From assembly GCF_000212735.1 (NCBI RefSeq), contig NC_015510.1, positions 7,317,001 to 7,381,000 of the forward strand: 64,000 nucleotides of DNA, read 5' to 3'. The position numbers and the translations under genes were made by a program. The stretch is from Haliscomenobacter hydrossis DSM 1100. Lineage in GTDB: Bacteria > Bacteroidota > Bacteroidia > Chitinophagales > Saprospiraceae. Positions 45,965-54,297 of this stretch are shown piece after piece; position 1 is the first letter of the stretch, and every line of letters begins with the position of its first letter. The notes beneath the pieces were generated by a model. That model was given only the letters and a program-made list of their open reading frames with translations. It was not told the origin of the DNA and made no database searches.

Positions 45965-46948
45965 TCAATATTCATGATTTCCACGCCAAATTGGTTGACT
46001 TTCGCCAAATTGGTGAGCTGTTTTCGTTTCAGAATTTCCTTCCATATCGCTGGATTGTCCAGCTTCACTTCGATGAACAGCCTTTTTCGCCGTTTTACTA
46101 AACCGATTGATAAAGGTACAATGCTGACAAAAATCTTCCACCAATACGCCATTCAAAAAACCATTGCGCATCTTGGTAAATCGATCGCTATTGAGAATGT
46201 CTTGTAAGGTTTGTTCTTTGACATTGCCCAAATTAATCACCGCGTTTTTGTCCAAACAACAAGGAACCACCGAACCGTCGGCATGGATGCCAATGTGATT
46301 GACCGCGCCATGACAACGCCCTTGGGTGCCCTGATGGGGCAATAAAAAGGAGGGCCATTCAAAACGGGAATCAAAATGTAGGTAAAGCCTGTTCCAGATT
46401 CTTTTGGATTTGATCAAACCTAGCTCGAGATTTCTGTTAATCTCTATGTTGAAGAATGCTTCGATTTTTGTGTAGATGTCCTCATTGTCCGCAGCGTTAC
46501 TTTCTTGATTCCATAACCTAAAGTTGGTGTACAGTTCAGGTCTCAGTTCATGAGCCGATTGTACAAATTCAAAGATGGGCAACAGATAAGGTTCAATGTC
46601 TCGATTCGGGAAATTGTCTTTGAAAGCCTGCAACGAGAAGTTGACTTGCCGAATACAGTTGGAGTTGATGAGCTGCTCTTTGTATTTTTTGATCAAAATC
46701 CCATTGGTGGTCAGCTCGATTTGGGTGTTGTATTGTTCACAAATCTCCAATATTTGTAAAAATTTGGGATGTGCCAGTGGTTCCCCCATCAGGTGTAAAC
46801 AGATGATTTCCGCCAATGGTGCCGCTTGTTTCAAGATCGCCTCAAACTCACCCGGGTCCATCAATTTTTTGTCCTTTTCGACCACCGGACAAAAAGAGCA
46901 CTGCACATTGCAGATATTGGAGATTTCGAGGTAGATTCTTTTGAACAT
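45965..46948 (-). CDS. Radical SAM / SPASM-domain protein
   Basis: 327 residues. The radical SAM cluster motif is CNVQCSFCP (Cys13, Cys17, Cys20). The SPASM region has HADGSVVPCCLDKNAVINLGN and FCQHCTFINRF, binding auxiliary iron-sulfur. Members modify peptides or sugars, or act as maturases. No precursor peptide gene is obvious beside it. The last 40 residues (after INRFSKTAKK) have an unusual composition and no family resemblance; another frame from about 46095 to 45922 reads as a more natural protein (RRKRLFIEVKLDNPAIW). A frameshift near the AAAAAGG run at about 46090 is possible. Confidence 0.85.
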   Translation of the reverse strand: MFKRIYLEISNICNVQCSFCPVVEKDKKLMDPGEFEAILKQAAPLAEIICLHLMGEPLAHPKFLQILEICEQYNTQIELTTNGILIKKYKEQLINSNCIRQVNFSLQAFKDNFPNRDIEPYLLPIFEFVQSAHELRPELYTNFRLWNQESNAADNEDIYTKIEAFFNIEINRNLELGLIKSKRIWNRLYLHFDSRFEWPSFLLPHQGTQGRCHGAVNHIGIHADGSVVPCCLDKNAVINLGNVKEQTLQDILNSDRFTKMRNGFLNGVLVEDFCQHCTFINRFSKTAKKAVHRSEAGQSSDMEGNSETKTAHQFGESQPIWRGNHEY

Positions 46949-46988
46949 GCGTTGGTTTGCGCTTAAAACGCTGCAAATTAATTCATTT

Positions 46989-47915
46989 TTACAACTTCCG
47001 TCCCAAGCAAGTATATTCTACCCAAGATTTTACGACTTTATACTGAATACTATCGAGGGTATTGAATACGTCCAGGGTATAGGTTTCACAACCATTCAGG
47101 TTGCAATTGTATTCCCCAAAATAACGGTTGGCTATGCCACTTCTACGCAAAACCCCTCCTTCAACTTTTATCGGATTATAGGGCAGGTTTTGCACTTGTA
47201 TGGTGTCTAAAAATGGGTTGCCCCCTCTGGGAGAAGTGCAAAGGCATTTGTAGGCAGTAATAGCCGAGCTGCCGCTTACGACAATTCGTTTTTGTACCAT
47301 GGTATCGGGGCCTCCACACCTCGTAATGCGCACTTTCACCAAAAAACTGCCGGTATTACGGTAGCTGTGCGTGGTGTGGTAACCCGTTCCCATGCTGCCA
47401 TCGCCAAAATCCCATTGGTAGCCGAAACTACAATTGCTTTGACAATCTTCAGTATTGATATTGGCTACAAAATGCGAGGTGTTTTGCACGTACAAAGAGT
47501 CATCACTGTCTATTCGGAAGCCACAATGGGGGATGTTGCGGTGTTTTACCCAAATGCTATCTGTTTTTTCGCCGTAGGTATTGCCACGTTCTACCCGCAA
47601 CTTGACAATATTCATCCCAATCCGCTTAAACCGGTGAATAGCATAGTGGGTCTGCGTGGTATCACTTTTGCTGCCATCGCCCCAGGACCAAATGTACCTG
47701 TCGGATGGAGTGTTGTTGGTGCTAAAGGTGATGTTTTCATCATCAAATACGGTATCCCGCTGGTTGTTGTTTTCCAACCACGGTGTAAAGGTGTTTTGCC
47801 ATACCGGGGAAGGCTGTACAGGCTCCTCTTTTTTACAAGCAGCCGCAGCCAGTGCAATGATTGCTACTATTACACACGGGAATAATGGATGAATTGTTTT
47901 GGCAGGTGATCTCAT
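46989..47915 (-). CDS. PKD-domain lipoprotein
   Basis: 308 residues with lipobox IALAAAAC (Cys near residue 27). Two PKD repeats can be seen: YIWSWGDGSKSDTTQTHYAIH (residues about 78-98) and YQWDFGDGSMGTGYHTTHSY (about 165-185), each with the W-x-x-G-D-G-x motif. Several Cys pairs in the last third (CLCTSPRGG, CNLNGCETYTLD) may form disulfides. PKD domains mediate adhesion or act as spacers on surface proteins; no enzyme domain is present. Expected to be anchored in a membrane. It stands alone with 40 bases to the radical SAM gene on the same strand; co-transcription with that gene is possible. Confidence 0.85.
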   Translation of the reverse strand: MRSPAKTIHPLFPCVIVAIIALAAAACKKEEPVQPSPVWQNTFTPWLENNNQRDTVFDDENITFSTNNTPSDRYIWSWGDGSKSDTTQTHYAIHRFKRIGMNIVKLRVERGNTYGEKTDSIWVKHRNIPHCGFRIDSDDSLYVQNTSHFVANINTEDCQSNCSFGYQWDFGDGSMGTGYHTTHSYRNTGSFLVKVRITRCGGPDTMVQKRIVVSGSSAITAYKCLCTSPRGGNPFLDTIQVQNLPYNPIKVEGGVLRRSGIANRYFGEYNCNLNGCETYTLDVFNTLDSIQYKVVKSWVEYTCLGRKL

Positions 47916-48345
47916 CGGGATTTTTTATTTTTGTTTCACAAAAGAACTGTTACCAACTCCAGCGACTGCTTTAACACGGGTAATGCATTAGGTGGTCGGT
48001 GGTTGCAGGTATTTCACCTTTGACAAGATATTTGGTGTGGAGGTAGCGGAATATTGGGTAGAGACTGGAAGGATTTTATAGTAGTTGTGTTTCTTGATAC
48101 GCTTGGGGGAGTTGTACGTCAATATAAAATGAGTCTTTTACGTATGCTGAATACTGCGTAAAATGTAAATCATCACCATCTTTATTTTTTTCAGTCGTTG
48201 AGCAAGTTGTCAACAAGATGATCGTTCAAATGGGAATAAATCTATGAAATGTCATAATTTTACGTTTCCCTAAAGATGCCCCATTGTCCAAATGGTTGTA
48301 TGTAATTTGTTTACCTGTTTTTCTAATCTTTATCCTCAAAAACCA
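47916..48345. other. 430-base divergent intergenic region, nothing recognised
   Basis: Between the divergent PKD lipoprotein and GNAT genes. No coding sequence, strong hairpin or complete promoter was found. It presumably holds both promoters. Confidence 0.4.
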
Positions 48346-48876
48346 ATGACCATCACCAACACCCCCGAATACCAGCTCAGCGTCCCCCAACACTTGGCCA
48401 TTTCCGCGCTGCTACAGGAATGTTTTCCGCAATACCCCAGCGGACGAACCCATTTTCGCCAATTGCCCCAATTCCGCATTCTGGCTACTGCTGAAGATGG
48501 CACGCTAATAGGCCACATCGCAGTAGAGCACCGCATGGTCAACAATGCCGGACAATTGCTGCGGGTTTTTGGCCTGGCGGATGTGTGTGTTAGCCCGGAC
48601 TATCGTGATAAAGGTCTGGGAGCAAACCTGTTAGATTATTCGACAACCTTGGCCCAAAATACAGGCATCGACGCCCTGCTTTTAATCGCCCACGAGCCTG
48701 AATTTTACCTGAAAAATGATTTTCTTGCAGTGGAGAATGAGTGCAAATGGTTGTTTGTACAAGGTGACCAAACCCTCGGCGTATTGAACCGCCACATCAA
48801 AGGATTGATGGTGAAAATGCTGAATGGAGAACCCTGGCGCGCTGGACAACTCGATTTGTTGGGACATATATTTTGA
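48346..48876 (+). CDS. GNAT-family N-acetyltransferase
   Basis: 176 residues from ATG 48346 (MTITNTPEYQLSV); an upstream in-frame GTG/ATG region at 48292 reads as non-natural sequence, so I reject it. Acetyl-CoA-binding motif A is visible as LADVCVSPDYRDKGLGANLLDYS (residues about 73-95), with beta-bulge IGHIAVEHR before it. The acceptor substrate is unknown; the C-terminal HIKGLMVKML is unlike aminoglycoside enzymes. Cytoplasmic. It ends in a long octamer-built inverted repeat directly after its stop. Confidence 0.87.
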   Translation: MTITNTPEYQLSVPQHLAISALLQECFPQYPSGRTHFRQLPQFRILATAEDGTLIGHIAVEHRMVNNAGQLLRVFGLADVCVSPDYRDKGLGANLLDYSTTLAQNTGIDALLLIAHEPEFYLKNDFLAVENECKWLFVQGDQTLGVLNRHIKGLMVKMLNGEPWRAGQLDLLGHIF

Positions 48877-48878
48877 TT

Positions 48879-49025
48879 AGTTGAAAAGTTGAAGTGTTGA
48901 AGAGTTGAAATGAAGTTTACAAGGTTTTAAGTTGATAAGACAACTGGTCTTTCATACTATCAAACTTTTCAACTTCATTTCAACTCTTCAACTCTTAAAC
49001 TCTTAAACTTTTCAACTTTTCAACT
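48879..49025. repeat. Octamer-built inverted repeat
   Basis: Left side (48879-48918): units GTTGAAAA, GTTGAAGT, GTTGAAGA, GTTGAAAT. Right side (48962-49025): the complement, with about seven units including two GTTTAAGA variants. The loop is about 43 bases and has no shared core. It begins two bases after the GNAT stop and ends 28 bases before the M20 start. Confidence 0.9.
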
Positions 49026-49052
49026 AGCCTAACCAGATAAACCTTTTTTAAT

Positions 49053-50438
49053 ATGAAAAATACACAAGCGTATATCCTGCAACACAAAAACCGATTTTTG
49101 GAAGAGTTGCTGGATATGTTGCGGATCCCGTCCATCAGCGCGGATCCTGCTTACAAGGGCGACGTAGCCCGCACCGCCGAATTTGTTGCCGAAAAACTGC
49201 GTAGCGCCGGAGCCGATCTGGTCGAAGTATTCCCTACCGCCGGTCACCCGATTGTGTATGGCGAAAAACTGATCGACCCGGCCAAACCGACCGTTTTGGT
49301 GTACGGACATTACGACGTGCAGCCCGCCGACCCGCTCGATTTGTGGACTTCCGGCCCTTTTGAACCCGTCATCAAAAAGACCGAATTGCACCCCGATGGG
49401 GCCATCTACGCCCGAGGTTCTTGCGATGATAAAGGCCAGGTGTACATGCACATCAAAGCCTTCGAAGCCATGCTGGCTGCTGCTGAATTGCCTTGCAACG
49501 TCAAATTTATGATCGAAGGGGAAGAAGAAGTGGGTTCAGTCAACCTGGGTAGCTTTCTGAAAGAACACCGTGCACGCCTCGATTGTGACGTGATCCTGAT
49601 CTCGGACACCTCGATCATCGACAATCAAACACCTTCCATCACCGTAGGCCTGCGTGGCCTGAGTTATGTGGAAGTTGAAGTAACGGCGGCCAACCGCGAT
49701 TTGCACTCGGGGGTCTACGGTGGGGCAGTAGCCAACCCCATCAACATTCTGAGCAAGATGATTGCCTCCATGCAGGACGAAAACAACCACATCACCATTC
49801 CCGGTTTTTATGACAACGTCCTGGTGGTCAATTCCGCTGAGCGCAAAGCCATGAACGAGGCCCCATTCAACGAAAAACACTACATGGATGACCTCGGCAT
49901 CGCTTCGGTACACGGGGAGGCGGGCTATACCACCTTGGAGCGCACTTCGATTCGCCCAACACTGGATGTAAATGGCATCTGGGGTGGCTACATTGGCGAA
50001 GGGGCCAAAACGGTACTGCCCTCCAAAGCCTTTGCCAAAATTAGCATGCGCCTGGTGCCCAATCAGGATCCTGATCAAATTACCGATTTGTTTTCCCGGC
50101 ATTTCAAAGCCATTGCGCCGCCTTCAGTACGGGTGGAAGTACGTGCCCACCACGGCGGTTTGCCTGTCGTGACGCCTACCGATACGCCGGAATACCAGGC
50201 AGCGGCCAAGGCAATGGAGCAAGCCTTTGGCAAAGCGCCGATCCCACAGCGCGGCGGTGGCAGTATTCCCATCGTGGCTTTGTTTGAATCTATTTTAGGG
50301 GTGAAATCGGTGCTGATGGGCTTCGGGCTAGACAGCGACAATATCCACTCGCCGAATGAACATTATGGCTTGTTCAATTTCTACAAAGGCATTGAAACCA
50401 TTCCGTATTTTTATCAGTATTATGCGGAATTGAAGTAA
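49053..50438 (+). CDS. M20 family dipeptidase (CNDP/PepV-like)
   Basis: 461 residues, no signal peptide, so cytoplasmic. Metal and catalytic signatures: VYGHYDVQPADP (His ligand and Asp), ARGSCDDKGQ (bridging Asp), MIEGEEEVGS (catalytic Glu and Glu ligand), LISDTS (Asp ligand), and NIHSPNEHYGL (last His). The dimerisation lid (residues about 190-350) has the DLHSGVYGG motif common to carnosine-type dipeptidases. It splits dipeptides in a two-zinc site. A second M20 gene follows after 40 bases, and an amidohydrolase after that, suggesting a peptide or amide catabolic operon. Confidence 0.95.
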   Translation: MKNTQAYILQHKNRFLEELLDMLRIPSISADPAYKGDVARTAEFVAEKLRSAGADLVEVFPTAGHPIVYGEKLIDPAKPTVLVYGHYDVQPADPLDLWTSGPFEPVIKKTELHPDGAIYARGSCDDKGQVYMHIKAFEAMLAAAELPCNVKFMIEGEEEVGSVNLGSFLKEHRARLDCDVILISDTSIIDNQTPSITVGLRGLSYVEVEVTAANRDLHSGVYGGAVANPINILSKMIASMQDENNHITIPGFYDNVLVVNSAERKAMNEAPFNEKHYMDDLGIASVHGEAGYTTLERTSIRPTLDVNGIWGGYIGEGAKTVLPSKAFAKISMRLVPNQDPDQITDLFSRHFKAIAPPSVRVEVRAHHGGLPVVTPTDTPEYQAAAKAMEQAFGKAPIPQRGGGSIPIVALFESILGVKSVLMGFGLDSDNIHSPNEHYGLFNFYKGIETIPYFYQYYAELK

Positions 50439-50478
50439 AAATTCGGATTTCTCTGTTTTTATTTTCTAAATGGATTGT

Positions 50479-51783
50479 ATGAAAAAAACACAAGTTCTAT
50501 TGTGGTGCCTGATCGTTGGGTTCGCTCAAAAATCACTACAGGCCCAAACCGTGTACGACCAAATTGACAAACAAACCCTGGCCCTCGAAGCCAAGGTGAT
50601 CGAATGGCGTCGCGACTTGCACCAAAATCCCGAACTCAGCAATCGGGAGTTTAAAACCGCGGAAAAAGTCGCCGCACACCTGCGCAGCCTCGGGCTGGAA
50701 GTACGCACTGGCGTAGCCAAAACCGGAGTCATCGGCATCCTGCGCACGGGTAAACCGGGGCCGGTAGTCGGCTTGCGCGCCGACATGGACGCATTGCCCG
50801 TCGTAGAACGGGTAAAAATTCCCTTTGCCTCCAAAGTAAAAGCCGATTACCGGGGTGAAGATGTAGGGGTCATGCACGCTTGTGGACACGACACGCACGT
50901 GGCCATGCTCATGGGTGCAGCCAGCATCCTGACCGGCATCAAAAGCCAGTTAGCGGGTACCGTGGTCTTCATTTTTCAACCCGCTGAAGAAGGCCCGCCT
51001 CCTGGTGAAACCGGCGGTGCCAAATTGATGGTAGAAGAAGGTCTACTCAAAGACCTGAAAATGAATATTGTATTTGGCCAACACATCAGCTCCATCATTG
51101 AAGTGGGCAACATCAATATCCGTCCAGGTGGGTTAATGGCCGCTGCCGATCGGTATGTAATTAAGGTAAAGGGCAAACAAACCCACGGCTCACAACCCTG
51201 GTCGGGAATTGACCCGGTCACCGTGGCCGCCCAGATCGTGCTCGGACTCCAAACCATCGTCAGCCGTCAAATGGAACTCACCCGTGAAGCTGCCGTGATC
51301 AGTGTGGGCAAAATCAGCGGCGGGGTGCGCAACAACATCATTCCCGAAGAAGTGGAGCTGGAAGGCACCATTCGTACGCTGGATGTCGATATGCAAACGG
51401 ACCTACACGAACGTATTCGCCGTACCGCCACCAACATCGCCGAGGCATCGGGGGCGGTTGCAGAAGTGGAGATTTTTAAACACGTACCGATCACGTTCAA
51501 CAACCCGGAATTGTTCACAAAAATGGGCCCAACCCTGAAGCGGGTTTGTGGCGAAGACAATGTGATCATCTCCCGCGCAGTGACGGGAGCCGAAGACTTT
51601 GCCTTTTTCGCCAATGAAGTCCCTTCTATGTTTTACTTCGTAGGCGGGATGCCCAAAGGACAAGACCCCAAGACTGCACCTCCGCACCACACTCCCGATT
51701 TTTATGTGGATGAAGCGGGGATGGGCCTGGGCGTAAGGTTATTTTGTAACCTCGTGGTCGACTACACCACCAAGTTGAAATGA
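50479..51783 (+). CDS. M20D amidohydrolase (hippurate/IAA-amino acid hydrolase-like), secreted
   Basis: 434 residues from ATG 50479, chosen because it gives the signal peptide MKKTQVLLWCLIVGFAQKSLQAQ; ATG 50470 adds three residues. M20D features: WRRDLHQNPELSNREF, VGLRADMDALPV, MHACGHDTHVAMLMGA (metal Cys and His), FIFQPAEEGPPPGE (catalytic Glu) and the lid motif KQTHGSQPW. These enzymes hydrolyse N-acyl amino acids. With its signal peptide it would act in the periplasm. The stop codon is the first codon of a 31-base inverted-repeat arm. Confidence 0.95.
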   Translation: MKKTQVLLWCLIVGFAQKSLQAQTVYDQIDKQTLALEAKVIEWRRDLHQNPELSNREFKTAEKVAAHLRSLGLEVRTGVAKTGVIGILRTGKPGPVVGLRADMDALPVVERVKIPFASKVKADYRGEDVGVMHACGHDTHVAMLMGAASILTGIKSQLAGTVVFIFQPAEEGPPPGETGGAKLMVEEGLLKDLKMNIVFGQHISSIIEVGNINIRPGGLMAAADRYVIKVKGKQTHGSQPWSGIDPVTVAAQIVLGLQTIVSRQMELTREAAVISVGKISGGVRNNIIPEEVELEGTIRTLDVDMQTDLHERIRRTATNIAEASGAVAEVEIFKHVPITFNNPELFTKMGPTLKRVCGEDNVIISRAVTGAEDFAFFANEVPSMFYFVGGMPKGQDPKTAPPHHTPDFYVDEAGMGLGVRLFCNLVVDYTTKLK

Positions 51784-51860
51784 CGAATTTTTCGAATGAC
51801 GAATGACGAATTTGCGGGCAATGCTCCATATTCGTCATTCGTCATTCGAAAAATTCGTCA
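51781..51860. repeat. Perfect 31-base inverted repeat made of TGACGAA units
   Basis: Arms at 51781-51811 and 51830-51860 match perfectly; the 18-base loop is TTGCGGGCAATGCTCCAT. Units TGACGAA (three) surround TTTTTCGAA. The left arm begins with the M20D stop codon (TGA, 51781-51783), and the right arm ends 15 bases before the next gene's ATG. It splits a codirectional gene pair. Confidence 0.93.
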
Positions 51861-51875
51861 ATAAAATCAAATATT

Positions 51876-53471
51876 ATGCTCAAAATCAAATATTGCTACC
51901 TCTTCCTCCTTTTGGCCATTGGCTCCTCGCTTTTCGCTCAGGTCAAAAAATCGCCCGACCGCAAGGAAGGCGACGGACCTTACGCCCAACTCATCATCCG
52001 CGGCGTTACCCTCATCAACGGCAACGGAGCACCACCGACCGGGCCAGTTGACGTGGTGGTGGAAAACAACCTCATCAAGGAGGTCAAAAATGTAGGCTAT
52101 CCGGGAGTGCCCATCGATCCCAAAGGTCGGCCTCAACTCAAGCCCGGCGGCAAAGAGTACAACTGCGAAGGCATGTACATGTTGCCCGGCCTGATTGATA
52201 TGCACGGCCACATCGGTGGCCAGGCGCAAGGCGCCGACGCCGAATACGTCTTTAAACTGTGGATGGGCCACGGCATTACCACCGTGCGTGACCCCGGAGC
52301 GGGTAATGGCCTCGATTGGGTGCTGGAACACAAACGCCGCAGCGAAAAAAATGAAATCACTGCCCCGCGATTGTTGGCCTTTTCTTTCTTCGGCCAGGGT
52401 GCCAAAGAGGGCATCAACACACCCGAACAGGCCCGCGAATGGGTGCGGCAAAATGCCCAAAAAGGATCCGATGGCATCAAGTTTTTTGGTGCGCCGCCGG
52501 AAATCATGACCGCAGCGCTGCAAGAAAATAAAAAGCTCGGCTTACGTTCGGCTTGTCATCATGCCCAAATGGATGTAGCCCGCTGGAACGTACTCAATTC
52601 TGCTCGTTCGGGACTCACCACGATGGAACACTGGTATGGTTTGCCGGAAGCACTGTTTACCAACCAAACGGTGCAAAACTATCCCCTGGATTACAACTAT
52701 CAAAACGAACAAGACCGCTTTGAGCAGGCGGGCAAATTGTGGAAGCAAGCCGCAGCGCCTTATTCGGAGCATTGGAGTAAGGTCATGGATGAATTGCTGG
52801 CCCTTGATTTCACCCTGGACCCAACCTTCAACATTTACGATGCCAACCGCGACCTGATGCGCGCGCGTCGTGCGGAGTGGCACGAGGAATACACCTTGCC
52901 TTCGCTTTGGCGGTTTTACATGCCCAGCCGGATTTCACATGGTTCGTACTGGCAATCCTGGGGTACCGAGCAAGAGATCAGCTGGAAAGAAAACTACCGC
53001 TTGTGGATGACCTTTGTCAACGAGTACAAAAACCGGGGTGGCCGGGTAACCGCGGGTTCTGATTCCGGCTTCATTTACCAACTCTATGGTTTTGCCTTCA
53101 TCCGCGAATTGGAAATGTTGCGCGAAGCGGGCTTTCATCCCCTGGAGGTGATCAAAAGTGCGACCCTCAACGGTGCGGAAGCGCTGGGCATCGCCGATAA
53201 GGTGGGCACCATCCAGGTGGGCAAACTGGCTGACATGGTGATTGTAGAGGAAAATCCACTGCAAAACCTGCAGGTCTTATACGGAACGGGGGCCATCAAA
53301 CTGACCGAAGACAATAAGGTTGTACGCGTTGGTGGCGTGAAATACACCGTGAAAGATGGCATTGTGTACGATGCCAAACAACTGCTGGCGGATGTGCGCA
53401 AAATGGTCGCCGATTCGAAGAAAAAAGAGGATTTTGAAATCGTGCAGCCAGGGGAAAAGATCAAGCCTTAG
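51876..53471 (+). CDS. Secreted amidohydrolase-family metal-dependent hydrolase
   Basis: 531 residues, signal peptide MLKIKYCYLFLLLAIGSSLFAQ. Metal ligands: PGLIDMHGHIGG (HxH), the bridging lysine candidate DGIKFFG, SACHHAQM and MEHW (His ligands), and the catalytic Asp in VTAGSDSGF. The C-terminal beta-sandwich half is completed by GKLADMVIVEENP. This is the imidazolonepropionase/prolidase-like branch of the superfamily, which hydrolyses amide or cyclic substrates. It follows the M20D gene after 92 bases that are mostly inverted repeat, so expression may be partly separated. Confidence 0.93.
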   Translation: MLKIKYCYLFLLLAIGSSLFAQVKKSPDRKEGDGPYAQLIIRGVTLINGNGAPPTGPVDVVVENNLIKEVKNVGYPGVPIDPKGRPQLKPGGKEYNCEGMYMLPGLIDMHGHIGGQAQGADAEYVFKLWMGHGITTVRDPGAGNGLDWVLEHKRRSEKNEITAPRLLAFSFFGQGAKEGINTPEQAREWVRQNAQKGSDGIKFFGAPPEIMTAALQENKKLGLRSACHHAQMDVARWNVLNSARSGLTTMEHWYGLPEALFTNQTVQNYPLDYNYQNEQDRFEQAGKLWKQAAAPYSEHWSKVMDELLALDFTLDPTFNIYDANRDLMRARRAEWHEEYTLPSLWRFYMPSRISHGSYWQSWGTEQEISWKENYRLWMTFVNEYKNRGGRVTAGSDSGFIYQLYGFAFIRELEMLREAGFHPLEVIKSATLNGAEALGIADKVGTIQVGKLADMVIVEENPLQNLQVLYGTGAIKLTEDNKVVRVGGVKYTVKDGIVYDAKQLLADVRKMVADSKKKEDFEIVQPGEKIKP

Positions 53472-53508
53472 GCTGAATTATTTTTAAACATGAAGTATTT
53501 TTTTTGGC

Positions 53509-53571
53509 GCAGCTGAGCTGATTGTTTTTTCACCACGACGACAGTAGCTACCGTCGTCGTGGTGAAAAAAC
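53509..53571. terminator. Dispersed-element copy 3 with a perfect 19-base inverted repeat between convergent genes
   Basis: 53509-53542 repeats the arrangement at 41744 (CAGCTGAGCTG palindrome, T-rich spacer, CACCACGACGAC). From 53524 to 53571 it forms a perfect hairpin with 19-base arms (53524-53542 and 53553-53571) and A/T tracts at both ends, a good bidirectional terminator for the amidohydrolase and ExbD genes. Confidence 0.85.
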
Positions 53572-53574
53572 CAA

Positions 53575-54123
53575 TTACTCCAACTTATTCCCCGTCTGCA
53601 AGGCCACCAACTCATCCGTTTGATTGAATTCATCCACTATGGCGTAACGTTTCACCCCACAGATGGCCATCTCATCCAGCAGATCCACCATGTTCCGGAA
53701 TTTGGATTTGGGGAAAAGTTTGATGGACACAAACAATTCATCGGGGCTTCCCCATTTTTTACCAACTTCTTGTTGCCGTTGTACAATGTGACGCCGCAAA
53801 TCCTGGCGGGAAAAAGTGAGGGTGTCAATTTTTGTTTCTAGCGCGTCATCTGCACCAGTGTAGCAGTATATTTTGTCGTTTTTTCCCGCCAATAAAGTAA
53901 AGGTTTTGCTTTCACCCACAAAGCAGCGCAATTCTTCAGAGTCTAACGGTACAGGTTTATTCACCTCCATGGCCTTGGGTTTTTGGAAAACCGAAGCCAG
54001 CATAAAAAAGGTGATCAGCAAAAATCCCAAATCGACCATTGCGGTGAGGTCAACGCGGGTGGTTCGTTTCTGGGCACGCCGCTTCCCACGGGAGGCGCGC
54101 TCCGGTACATTCATTTCTGCCAT
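53575..54123 (-). CDS. ExbD/TolR-family biopolymer transport protein
   Basis: 182 residues. A basic N-terminus (RASRGKRRAQKRTTR) precedes the single membrane helix AMVDLGFLLITFFMLASVF, which carries the conserved Asp (VDLTAMVD) that conducts protons. The rest is a periplasmic domain of about 130 residues ending EMAICGVKRYAIVDEFNQTDEL. ExbD works with ExbB to energise TonB. No ExbB or TonB gene is next to it; both flanks are unrelated. The start ATG 54123 gives MAEMNVPERAS. Confidence 0.92.
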   Translation of the reverse strand: MAEMNVPERASRGKRRAQKRTTRVDLTAMVDLGFLLITFFMLASVFQKPKAMEVNKPVPLDSEELRCFVGESKTFTLLAGKNDKIYCYTGADDALETKIDTLTFSRQDLRRHIVQRQQEVGKKWGSPDELFVSIKLFPKSKFRNMVDLLDEMAICGVKRYAIVDEFNQTDELVALQTGNKLE

Positions 54124-54268
54124 GTTGTGTGCTTTTATGGGTGCAAAAAGGTTGGCCAGGTTTCAACTCCCTTGAGCCGATAATTGATAAGCGTGTTTAC
54201 TCTATAGATTCGTTGAACCTCATTTTTGGTGTGTAACAAAAAAAACTAATCTTGTTTGTGGCATGTTG

Positions 54269-54276
54269 TAGATTTG
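54269..54276 (+). promoter_or_regulatory. TAnnTTTG -7 box for the TrmN6-like gene
   Basis: TAGATTTG, 21 bases before the ATG at 54298. A TTTG at 54255 is too close (10 bases) to be a -33 box, so the match is partial. Confidence 0.3.
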
Positions 54277-54297
54277 CATTTTCAAACCAGTCGAAAA

